Assembly (NCBI RefSeq): GCF_023856365.1
Contig: NC_064542.1
Location: 10,037,363-10,101,362, forward strand
Length of the DNA: 64,000 nt
Reading direction: 5' to 3'
Source of the DNA: Brienomyrus brachyistius
Lineage: Eukaryota > Chordata > Actinopteri > Osteoglossiformes > Mormyridae
In this document: piece by piece, positions 46,978-56,682 of the stretch
How the letters are laid out: each line of letters begins with the position of its first letter
How positions within the stretch are numbered: position 1 is the first letter of the stretch
Made by a program: the position numbers and the translations under genes
Notes under the pieces: model-generated
Told to the model about the DNA's origin: nothing
The model's input: only the letters and a program-made list of their open reading frames with translations
Database searches by the model: none

Positions 46978-48139
46978 CTAGCAGAGGAGCGTGAGAAGCA
47001 GACAGAGAAAATGAAGAAAGACAGCAGTAGAGATGAAAGTATAAGGTTATCGAAGGAAGAAGTGAATAGGAATAGCTGCAGAAAGGCTACAAGTGTCCTG
47101 CTCTGCAGACATTAGTATCCTGCTTTGCATCTCATGGCAGAAGTGTTACCACCGCCTCCTGCTTTCCGTGGGCCTACAGCTCGTTGTGGTGGAACAGAGA
47201 GAATAAACGCTACAAGCACTCCATCCCTCATCCCTCCTCCTGTGGGCCAGCAAGGAAGAAGGCAGAAGTCTAGCTGGAAAAGACAGACAAGCATGAAAAA
47301 TAAAACGACTAAGAAATTTAACGTCAATTTTATTCAACACAAAAAACGGCCAGATCTTACTGAAAGTTCAATAGAACACAACTGAGATGTTTGGAAAAAC
47401 CCGCTTATTATTTGGAGGTATCACCAATAAAACCGCACACGGATCTTCATTTACTACAATAGTTGTACGATATACTACAGCATTTCGCTGCAATTCGTCA
47501 TCGTCACCTACTCTATGCGAGTGAACCATTTTAAATGGTAGCTTGGGAAACAACTGCTAGTATCAGTGACACTTATCTGACCGTACCATTTATGTATCTC
47601 GATAATGTTACTTCATGGCAACATTCCTAGTGTTGCAGCATGCACAGGCAAAACAAGTACAGCACAGAACGTGATCAAAGTTTGAATGTGAATGAAAGAA
47701 GTCTTTATTATGGCCCAATCATGAAAGAAACGCCATATGTATCTAACATTTCTACAATTGCCGGTTTTCTATAAGGGTTCAAATATTATTTAGCACCCTT
47801 TGACGAAACAATACTCCAGTGAGCAAGCCAGGCACAACGCGAGAAAATGACAACTGTATGAGAATATGGCTTTAAAAATTGTACCACAAATGTACCAGCA
47901 TACAGATATATAGAGCAGGCATTCATAATTCACTGGAAACATGAGACACGAGTCATCCTGCTTCTATTAGCTAGCTAGCTAAGCAAACAAGCCGGCCTTT
48001 TCTTCTCTCGCTCGAACGACCCGCCACTGACAGCAGCGCTAACTTTGAAAACACCCGTTTTCAGATGTGACCTGGCAATAAACAGCAGAGCAAACGCGAG
48101 AAACATTTATCAATAATAAACAGCAAACGAATGTCTCAC
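46978..48139 (-). other. zbtb3: Putative zbtb3 5' UTR intron
   Basis: On the minus strand, a GTGAGA donor lies at 48139 (after GTGTGTCG) and a strong pyrimidine-rich acceptor ending CTCCTCTGCTAG lies 12 bp upstream of the ATG. Together they define a plausible 1.16-kb intron separating a non-coding exon from the single coding exon. This is inference; transcript data would settle it. Confidence 0.45.
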
Positions 48140-48194
48140 CGACACACTAAAGCAAGACAGATGTCTGCCTCTCGTTTTCTCTGTTCTCAGCAAA
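47679..48194. repeat. Source copy of a 516-bp duplication
   Basis: This block is repeated at 51665-52180 in the same orientation with the same length and about eight substitutions by eye. It is taken as the source because its flanks show no target duplication and it reads continuously into the zbtb3 5' region. It includes the putative zbtb3 exon 1 donor at 48139 but stops just before the YY1-like motif is completed. Confidence 0.92.
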
Positions 48195-48460
48195 AATGGC
48201 GCTGGGTAAGACCCGCCCGCTAGGGGGGAAATCTCTTCATCCGATTGGCTCAGAGGTTTGCTGAAGAAGCCCATTGGTCGCATTTTGTTGGTATTTCCAG
48301 CCTGCAGACGCTCTACACGCTGGTGTTTTTTCTACTTTTGGTGGAGACGCGGTGCTGTGGTTTGTTCGGTCTTGACAGAAGAGCAGCTGTATCTCTCGAC
48401 AAATCTTGTGTCACTTTCCCAGTTCCGTGTCCTTGAGCGGCAAATAAGATTAAGGTATGC
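48140..48460. promoter_or_regulatory. Putative divergent zbtb3 / trpt1 promoter
   Basis: This interval lies between a putative zbtb3 first exon (minus, donor at 48139) and a putative non-coding trpt1 first exon (plus, donor GTATGC at 48455). It has AAAATGGCG (48193-48201), a YY1-like start-region motif, and two CCAAT-type boxes (GATTGGCT near 48243 and CCATTGGTC near 48272). No TATA box is seen. Both coding genes point away from it, which fits a shared bidirectional promoter of two housekeeping-type genes. Confidence 0.5.
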
Positions 48461-48866
48461 GCTCCTTAGTCACGATTATAGACAGTGGTCAGAGTCCCGC
48501 CTGGCTAGCGTTTAATGAGGATCTGAAATTGTCAACAGTAAGATCTGTAATGGGTTTTTATGCACGCGATAATCTCGGGCCATAGTAAACAAGTGCCTGG
48601 TGCAATCGCCTTGTTGGATGTTTCATTTGTCATTTAGTGGATTTTAGTATCGCTCCGGTATTTTTACAGAGTAGTATGTGGGATTGACCTGGGAACAAAA
48701 GTAAGGCATGACGTTTTTCTACTCGTTATTTATGAACATACGATTTTTACGATCATCAGATTATTCGTTTTAGGTGATGAAAGAAATTCCTTTAAATGTG
48801 ATGTTAGCAAAATTATTTCATGTCTATAATCAGTATAAAACAAATTGTGAAATATACAGTAATATA

Positions 48867-50090
48867 CACTCACCGGCCACTTTATTAGGAACACCATTCT
48901 AATACTGGGTAGGATCCCATCTCCTCTCAAACAGACTGAATTCTTAAGGCAATGATATACACAAGGCAGCTTTTTCACCAATGTTGCCAGGCAACTGCCA
49001 AGCAGCTCCCAACTCATTTGGATTCGGATGATAGTGTAAAGTTGCCCTCTGTCAATAAAACTTCTTTAAATAGAAATCTGTTGGCAAGTATCAATGGCAA
49101 CGTGCCCAAGTAACATAGGTGAACAACACTGCCCTGCAACATTGCTCAACAAGTTGCCGCGTGTATCATCACCCTTAGTGGCTTGAACTGCACAAGGTTG
49201 TGGGAACATTCCATAGAGATTCTAATTCATGTTGACATGATTGCTGCAATTTTGCTGACTCCATGTCGATACTGTGAATCTCCCATTCCACCACATCCCA
49301 AACAGATTCAGACCCAGTGACTGGGGAGGCCTTGTCATGTCAGGTCATTGTCATGCTCATGGAACCAGTTTCAGATGACTTGTATTTTCTGGCATGATGC
49401 CTAATTCTTGCTGGAATTAGCCTATATAAGATGGATAATTTGTGCCCATAAAGGGATGCGCAAGGTCAGCAACTATACTCACATGGGGAACTCCGCGTAC
49501 CAAGAACTCAATCTCCATATTATTACAGCACCAGCAGTAGCCTGAACTGTTGACACAATTAAGGCAGGTTGGGTCCATGAATTCATTGTGTTTACCTCAG
49601 ATTCTTCCATCCGTATGGTTCAACAGAAATTGAGATTCATCAGACCAGGCACCTTTGTTCCAGTCATGAGCTGTCAGGTTTTGATGAGCCTGTGTCTGCT
49701 GTGGCCTCAGTTTGCTGTTCTTAGCCTGTCAGGAGTTGAACCCGATGTTGTCTTCTGCAGTTGCAGCCCATCCTCCTCAGGGTTCAGCGCGATATGCTTC
49801 ACTGTTGTGAATTGTGGTTTTTTGACTTAATGGGGACTTCCTGTCAGCTCGAGGCAGTATCACCACCTCTTTCATCAACAAGGTGTTTCTGCATATAGAA
49901 CTGCCATTCACTGGATGTTTCTTGTTTTTCGCAAAATTCTCTGTAAACTCTAGAGACTTGTGTGTGAAAATCCCAGGAGATCAGCAGTTACAGAAATGCA
50001 CAAACTGGCCCATCTGGCGCCAACAGCGATGCCTTGGCCAAAGTCACTTAGACCACAGTTTTTTCCCCATGTTTGATCTGACCATTACCT
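48867..50090 (-). mobile_element. Decayed Tc1-like transposon
   Basis: The left end CACTCACCGGCCACTTTATT follows a TA and matches the terminal repeat of a widespread teleost Tc1-like family. Downstream, the complement of the transposase gene can be followed in pieces (for example AATCTCCCATTCCACCACAT, GAGATTCATCAGACCAGGCA, ATCCCAGGAGATCAGCAGTT). Many stops and deletions break the frame and the opposite terminal repeat is missing. It sits in the inferred 5' intron of trpt1. Confidence 0.8.
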
Positions 50091-50473
50091 AAAATCCTTG
50101 ACCCATGTCTGTATGGTTTTATATGCTCGGGTGCTGTCTGGTGGCAATAATACTATTATAGCCCTGGCTAAATATATAATAATTTCACCATATTTTCTAC
50201 TAGTAAGCTAATAAACATGCATTTTGTTAACCCATCATTATACCTTAAACATGTATATTGAATACATATTTACTGTAATTTATATGCATTACATATAAAC
50301 CTTTAATGCATGAGACTTTATACTTTAAATATTTCAAGTTTACCTGTATAATTATATTGGGCTGTGTAGTTTTATTGATGTTACTGACTTCAGTTCTATC
50401 TAAGGAGCTTCTAATGAAGTTTCAGAATCCCTTTGATGTCCCCTTAGTCCCCCATAGAGGTTTGAGGTAGAAT

Positions 50474-52654
50474 ATGGAGAGAGATGTGAGAGGGAGTGGA
50501 CGAAGAGGAAGAGGAGGCAGAAAACAACGTGGTAATCGTGATGGAGAGGTGAGAAGATGATGTGATTTCTTTAGTGATAGCAATAGCGAGTGACGTGTGG
50601 TAGTAATCCTGTTCCTGTTGTGTTTTGTAGGACAGAGATGTTCGCCTCTCCAAGTCTCTGTCCTACGCTCTGCGCCATGGAGCAGCTCAGATGGGCCTAA
50701 ACATGACTTCTGGTAAGAGTTTTGCATGGTTAAATTAATCATAGTTCTGTAAAAGCGTTATCACTGGTTTCTCTTGTATGTGGGGATTGTATGTGGTTGT
50801 TTTATATGATCTAAAGCCTTTGGATGACCAAAGTGGTTTAATGTACAGTAATTTAAGTATAAGGATGAAATTTAACTGTTGCTTAAGCAGCAGTGATATT
50901 GTCACCCTCAGGTGGATTTGTGATGGTGGATGACTTATTGTCGCACCCTCAGTTTCGTGGTTTCTCATTGGAGGACATAGAGAAAGTGGTGGCCAATAAT
51001 GACAAGCAGCGCTTCAAGCTTTCCCGCCATCCAGATAATGGAAAGCTACAGATCCGGGCCAATCAGGGTCATTCCCTGCAGGTGAGCCTTCTCCTCCTCA
51101 CCATCATATAAACTAAAAGTGGTCACACAATTGTGCTTCACAGCACCAGGATTGCTAGTTTAAATGTGATCCTACTGAGAATGTGGGTGGGCGTCTGTGT
51201 TTCTTGTTCCTCTGACTCAGGTTGCAGACCTAGATCTTCGGGAGGTTCAGCTGGATGCTCCAGACTGTCCCAGGGAAGCAGTCCATGGCTCGTATTTCCA
51301 GCACTGGCCTTCCATTCGTACTCAGGGCTTGAACCGAATGGCACGGACCCACATCCATCTGGCACCTGGGTTGCCAGGGGTAGAGGGAGTCATCAGTGGT
51401 TAGTGAGAGTGTAGGGACCAAGGCTGCAGCTGCATAAGGGGGAAGGAGGAGGAGATGTAGGGCGGTGTTTTTATCTGCGTGATTGTTGTTGGTGGAAATT
51501 TGTTTTCCTGTACAGGCATGCGGCACAACTGCACATTGGCAGTTTACATTGATGTCCCCAAGGCACTGGCAGGTAAAAACACATCAGACCGTTTTTTAAC
51601 TGTCCTGCATTTTTCAGATAATGCATTTACTGTGTTACCTCTTGACATGCTATGTGAATTGATTAGTTTGAATCTGAATGAAAGAAATCTTTATTATGGT
51701 CCAATCATGAAAGAAACGCCATATGTATCCAACATTTCTACAATTGCCGGTTTTCTATAAGGGTTCAAATATTATTTAGCACCCTTTGACGAAACAATAC
51801 TCCAATGAGCAAGCCAGGCACAACACGAGAAAATGACAACTGTATGAGAATATGGCTTTAAAAACTGTACCACAAATGTACCAGCATACAGATATATAGA
51901 GCAGGCATTCATAATTCACTGGAAACATGAGACACGAGTCATCCTGCTTCTATTAGCTAGCTAGCTAAGCAAACAAGCCGGCCTTTTCTTCTCTCGCTCG
52001 AACGACCCGCCACTGACAGCAGCGCTAACTTTGAAAACACCCGTTTTCAGATGTGACCTGGCAATAAACAGCAGAGCAAACGCGAGAAACATTTATCAAT
52101 AATAAACAGCAAACGAATGTCTCACCAACACACTAAAGCAAGACAGATGTCTGCCTCTCGTTTTCTCTGTTCTCAGCAAATGCATTACTTTGTTACCTCT
52201 TGACATGCTATGTGAATTGATTAGTTGTCCAAATTAATGCTCTTAGCAGCTGTGGTCATGCAAAAAAATCTGCCACACGTTGTGGGTGAGGCCTGGGATA
52301 AGCATCCCTGTGCTAGTTAACTGAAACCAACATTAAATGCTGATCCTATTGATATTCTTATGTAAACGTGATTTTCATAAATTTTATGTTTGCCTTATGC
52401 TAAAGACGGTGTCCGGTTCTTCTGGTCATCCAATGGGGTCCTACTGACGCCTGGCAATGCAGAAGGGAAGCTGCCTCCTCAGTATTTTAGCCGTGCTATC
52501 AGGCTGAAACCTACAAGTGAGACTTCTCTCTTGCTGGGTCTGCTTGCCAGTGCTGCTGTAATGTTAGATCTTTGATGAGAATGTAGTTTTTTTGTTGGTC
52601 CATAATTTATGGTCCATTTACTGTTTTACAGGTTGTGAACTTCCACTGGTGTAG
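50474..52654 (+). CDS. trpt1: tRNA 2'-phosphotransferase 1 (seven coding exons)
   Basis: Exons: 50474-50548, 50631-50712, 50912-51081, 51221-51398, 51516-51572, 52406-52516, 52632-52654; 696 nt, 231 residues. All junctions are GT-AG with matching phases. The KptA/Tpt1 fold is clear: LSYALRHGA, QRFKLS, IRANQGHS, VHGSYFQHWPSI, RTHIHLAPG, SGMRHNC and FFWSSNGVLLTPGN. The Arg-His-Arg-Arg catalytic set of the family corresponds by position to R40, H41, R101 and R171. Known role: it removes the 2'-phosphate left at tRNA splice junctions, transferring it to NAD to give ADP-ribose cyclic phosphate and nicotinamide; vertebrate members can also ADP-ribosylate phosphorylated nucleic-acid ends. The N-terminus is Arg/Gly-rich. 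The C-terminal tail after KPT is only seven residues, shorter than I expect in mammals. Intron 5 contains the 516-bp duplicated insertion. Confidence 0.93.
51620..51668 (+). repeat. Left copy of 48-49-bp target duplication
   Basis: It contains TTACCTCTTGACATGCTATG and GTGAATTGATTAGTT, identical to the right copy at 52179-52226 apart from one indel and one substitution near the start. Such a long flanking repeat is far outside the size range of transposon target duplications. Confidence 0.9.
51665..52180. repeat. Inserted copy of the 516-bp duplication, in trpt1 intron 5
   Basis: Same length and orientation as 47679-48194, differing at about eight positions by eye, four of them in the first 65 bp. 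It is bounded by a direct repeat of the target (51620-51668 and 52179-52226). The joints share short homology with the source flanks (AGTTTGAAT on the left, CAAA on the right). The copy keeps the minus-strand GTGAG donor of the putative zbtb3 first exon. Confidence 0.92.
52179..52226 (+). repeat. Right copy of 48-49-bp target duplication
   Basis: Partner of 51620-51668. It begins exactly at the end of the inserted 516-bp block, overlapping it by two bases. Confidence 0.9.
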
Positions 52655-53012
52655 GTAGAAGAAACAAGCATGGCTATGAGCGTGCATAACAGGCACTGCA
52701 CTGCTGCATTCGGAGAACAGGGGAACTGGTGGATTCCCGCAGCAGCTGGAGAATTGCAGTGGAAAGTAAAGAATAACTTCCTGCAGAGCTTTGGCTAATT
52801 TCTCCATATATGGGTCTTTAAAGCGATGAAGGCCACTGCTCCATTCTTTGCACAAGTATTTCTTAGTTGAAGAAAAAATAAATAATGAACTTGAAATTGC
52901 CCAAAACAAAGGATGAAAATATATAAAAAAAACAAAGTGTCGATAAAAGACGAGTTTTCCACACTGTCCTGTTATGGAAAATGCTGAGCTAATAAACTTT
53001 GAATAATTGGTG
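52655..53012 (+). other. trpt1: trpt1 3' UTR with poly(A) signal
   Basis: After the TAG at 52652-52654, a canonical AATAAA occurs at 52991-52996, giving a 3' UTR of about 0.35 kb. No other gene is recognised before the Tc1 element at 53419. Confidence 0.55.
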
Positions 53013-53418
53013 GACAAAGTAGAGTGGCCTTTTCCACATTTGAGTGGGTTAGAAGTGCAGAATCTCCACAGGCGGTGAGATCAACCGTCTTTATGAAACG
53101 TCCATTCAAGTCAGGCAGCGTGCACAGCTACAGATATGCCCCTGTGGCTTCCTGTGGTGTAACAGACCAGTTTCACTGTTTGTACCTCCCTTCAATGATG
53201 CAACTGACAGCAGAAAAGGCAGAACATTTGACCTTTTAACCGTGACCCCACAGAGCCAGTGCGTTATTGCTCACCCAAGACTATCTAAAGCCATGTTGCC
53301 CTTAGTCAATCAAAATGCAATACGTCAAACAAGCTGTTGTCACTGAAGCATGGTGGTAAGAGGCTGCTTTGCTGCCTGAGTGCCTTACAGTCATTTAGGG
53401 TATGATGAAACTACGTTG

Positions 53419-54506
53419 TATGGACAAAGTATTGGGACACCAGGCCATTACACCCACAGTAACTTTCATGACATCCCATTCTAAATCCATAGGCATCAAT
53501 ATGGAGTTGGTCCACCCTTTGCAGTTATAACAGCTTCCACTCTTCTGGGAAGACTTTCCACGAGATTTTGGAGTGTGTCTGTGGGAATTTTTGCCCATTC
53601 ATCCAGAAGAGCATTTGTGATGTTGGACACGAAGGTCTGGCTCGTAATCTCCATTCTGGTTCATCCCAAAAGACTTTGTGGCCAATCAAGTTCTTCCACG
53701 CCAAACTCACCCAACTATGTCTTTATAGACCTTGCTTTGTGCACTGGGATGACACAATTGTTCTGGAACAGAAAAGGGTAGAAGCATAGATTTGTCCAAA
53801 TTGTCTTGGTATGCTTAGTTCCTGCACTGGAACTAAGAGGCCTAGCCCAACCCATCCAAAACAACTGCATACCATTATCCCTCCTCCACCCAGTGTTACA
53901 ATCAGTACAATGCAGTCAGGCAGGTAACGTTCTGACATCTGCCAAACCCAGACTCATCCATCAGACTGGCAGATAGAGAAGTGTGATTCGTCACTCCACA
54001 GAACACATTTCCACTGCTCCAGACCCTAGTGACTTTACACCACTCCATCTGACTGGCACCGCACTTGGTGATGTGAGGCTTGCATGCAGCTGCTCGGCCA
54101 TGGAAGATCATTCCTTGAAGATCCTGGTGCACAGTTTTTTGTAAATGCCACAAGAAGTTTGGAACTCTGCAGTTATTGAGTCAACAGAGCACTGGTAACT
54201 TTTACATACACTGCGCCTCAGCACTCAGTGACCCTGCTCTCTTACTTTACCTGGTTTGCCACATTGTGACCAAACTTCTGTTGCTCCTAAATGGATCCAC
54301 TTACAGTTGATCGTGGGAATATCTAGCAGGGAAGAAGTTTCACAAACTGACTTATTGCAAAGGTGGCATCCTATGATAGCACCATACCTGAATTCACTGA
54401 GCTCATGACTGCATGGCTAGGTGCTTGATTTTATATACCTGTGGCAATGGGTCTGCATGAAGCACCTATATTCAGTGATGGGTATTCCAATACTTTTGTC
54501 CATATA
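53419..54506 (-). mobile_element. Decayed Tc1-like transposon (second family)
   Basis: The ends are inverted repeats: TATGGACAAAGTATTGGGAC at the left and CAATACTTTTGTCCATATA at the right. Between them the complement of a Tc1-type transposase can be traced, including HGRAAACKP, MEWCKV and DESGFG-like pieces, interrupted by stops and deletions. It is a different family from the element at 48867. It lies between the 3' ends of trpt1 and fermt3. Confidence 0.85.
53902..54153 (-). pseudogene. Tc1-like transposase fragment
   Basis: An 83-codon minus-strand open frame retains HGRAAACKPHITKCGA and MEWCKV, followed by SSGNVFCGVTN, where the intact family has a segment around the first catalytic aspartate. 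The surrounding frames are broken, so no functional enzyme is encoded. Confidence 0.65.
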
Positions 54507-54884
54507 GTGTATATAATGAAGTTCTACAGATGGATTTCAGAGCAATGGCCTGGGATCCCATACTCAGAAGTTGGGTCATGCAAAATGATCCAAACACAGG
54601 AGTAAGTAAGCAACAATGGACAAGATAGGTTCGTGACCTCAGTCACCTCTAAATTCTATCCAGTGATCTGCAGCAGACTGTACAAATAAGACATCCAAAA
54701 ACATGCGTTGTCTGAAGCAGAAGTTCTTTCAAAATCACTGCAAATGTCTGGTTATAAGATACTGAAAGCTTTTGGTTAAGGCAAATAAAGGAGGTTCCAC
54801 TAAATATTCACATACTTACATCAGTGACCTGGATTTAAAGCATTCATTCAAAAAACTCACAGCAATATAAAATATTCTAGGTGC

Positions 54885-55204
54885 GGGGGGTCTGGAGCCT
54901 ATCCCGGAAGCAATGGGCATGAGGCAGGGAACAACCCAGGATGGTGGGCCAGCCCATCGCAGGGCACACTCACACACCATTCACTCACACATGCATTCCT
55001 ACGGGCAATTTAGCAAGTCCAATCAGCCTCAGCATGTTTTTGGACTGTGGGGGGAAAATCCGGAGTACCTGGAGGAAACCCCACAATGACATGGGGAGAA
55101 CATACAAACTCCACACACATGTAACCCAGGCGAAGACTCAAACCCGGGTTCCAGAGGTGTGAGGCAACAGTGCTAACCACTGCACCACCATGCCACCCCC
55201 TTGG
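54885..55204 (-). mobile_element. SINE, minus orientation, with 9-bp target duplication
   Basis: The complement of the SINE head (GTGAGGCAACAGTGCTAACC, ACTGCACCACCATGCC) is at the right and the body (CCTCAGCATGTTTTTGGACT, GGAGGAAACCCCACAATGAC) at the left. TCTAGGTGC occurs on both sides (54876-54884 and 55205-55213), a clean target-site duplication. This is the best preserved full copy in the window. Confidence 0.85.
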
Positions 55205-55630
55205 TCTAGGTGCTGTTTGTTAAATAAAACTTTATTATGACTTGAATAAAGATCATGTCAAATATTACGAGCCTTGCATGTAGAAATCCAGATAATTCCA
55301 ACTGTAAGGGGCTGCATGGTGATTGTGCACCTTTATAGTACATCATTTCATTTTGTTTCAGGTGCAAATCATTCTGTAATTTACTTTCAAACTTTCAAAC
55401 GTTTTCATTGAAAGATTGGTTTCTGCATTCAGCAGACTCGATTCAGTGGTATCGTTGTAACATAATGTTCTCTAAGCTCTCAAGTTTATCGCCTAAACAT
55501 GAATCAGCAAAACCTAATCCATGCCAGCCCTTTAGGAAACTTATTAAATGCCATTACTAGAACTGATAAAAAATGATCAAGTTGCAGAATGTTTCACCTC
55601 ATAATAGTCCATCAGTTCGGATGCAGTTTT

Positions 55631-55641
55631 TTTATTTTATT
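55631..55641 (-). terminator. fermt3: fermt3 poly(A) signals
   Basis: On the minus strand two overlapping AATAAA hexamers (55636-55641 and 55631-55636) lie about 240 bp beyond the fermt3 stop codon, a plausible 3' end. Confidence 0.5.
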
Positions 55642-55874
55642 AGGTGTGAAAATGCAAACGTTACATACAGTTGAAGTTATAAACCGTTCTCCTCCATCAC
55701 TGCAAGTGTTAAACTGTAAATCGTTTATAAATAGACACGGATTAAACATTCTTAATGATGCTGATATAGAAACGAAAATGAAAAAAAATGAAACCCTGTG
55801 ACTGGTGGCTTGTGAATGACTCAGCAGAAAATCAAGGCCGCTGGAGAACAGAGATGTGACAGGTTGCTGCATTT

Positions 55875-56054
55875 TCATAAGGCCTCGTGTCCCCCGGTTA
55901 GCTTGTGGAACATCTCCTCGTTGAGGATGTCGCTCTGCTCACGCGCGCGGGTGGACATGAATATGTAGCCGCCAATGTATTCGTGCACAATCTTGCAGTC
56001 TGCCGTCACGCAGCTGAAGGCTATGTTCACATTGCCGTCAAACTCAATGGCCAC
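55875..56054 (-). CDS. fermt3: fermt3 last coding exon (F3 end)
   Basis: It begins after an acceptor CTCCAG with [20 protein letters not shown] and ends LTGGHEAL then TGA. This is the final strand-helix part of the PTB-like F3 lobe, which carries the [11 protein letters not shown] signature. Confidence 0.94.
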   Translation of the reverse strand: MAIEFDGNVNIAFSCVTADCKIVHEYIGGYIFMSTRAREQSDILNEEMFHKLTGGHEAL

Positions 56055-56638
56055 CTGGAGGAACATGGGAAGGATGGAGGTTAGTAACAGGATACCAGGG
56101 TGAGTGTTATTAACAACTGTGTATCCAGCTTTCTGCTACTGTAGTATATAGTACAAACCTCAAATGAAGACATGAACATGATTAAAGTATCATGTTATTA
56201 TTTGAATATGAGTCAACCTCACTGCAGAACACATGCATATTGGGTTGTATAGCAATCATAATCACTTTGTTTTTTAGCCTTGGGTTTGCTCCATGTAAGA
56301 AAGTGTCAGGGTAAAATAATCAGAATAGTACTGTATGGACTGTATTCAGTCAATTAGAGCAGTGTTTTCCAATCCTGTCCTCGGCGACCCACACACAGTC
56401 TACATTTTTGCTCTTGGTAGGGAGCTTGGAGGGAACAAAAACCTGGACTTACTGTGGATCCCCGAGAACCGGACTGGGAAGCACTGAACTAGTGTATAGT
56501 GCTATATTGATGTTAAAGGTTGCAGAGTGTTTGACAATAAGCATATAGCAGTCAGGAGTTACTCTTCAAACCACAGTAGAAGCTCAGCCTCTGATGTGAC
56601 CTTAGAGATGGTTCTCAGAAGCTTCCATACATACATTC

Positions 56639-56682
<44 letters not shown>

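Noticed and set aside
47679..48194. Duplicated 516-bp block as a transposon
   Set aside because: The source copy has no terminal inverted repeats and no flanking target duplication, and it is continuous with the zbtb3 5' region.
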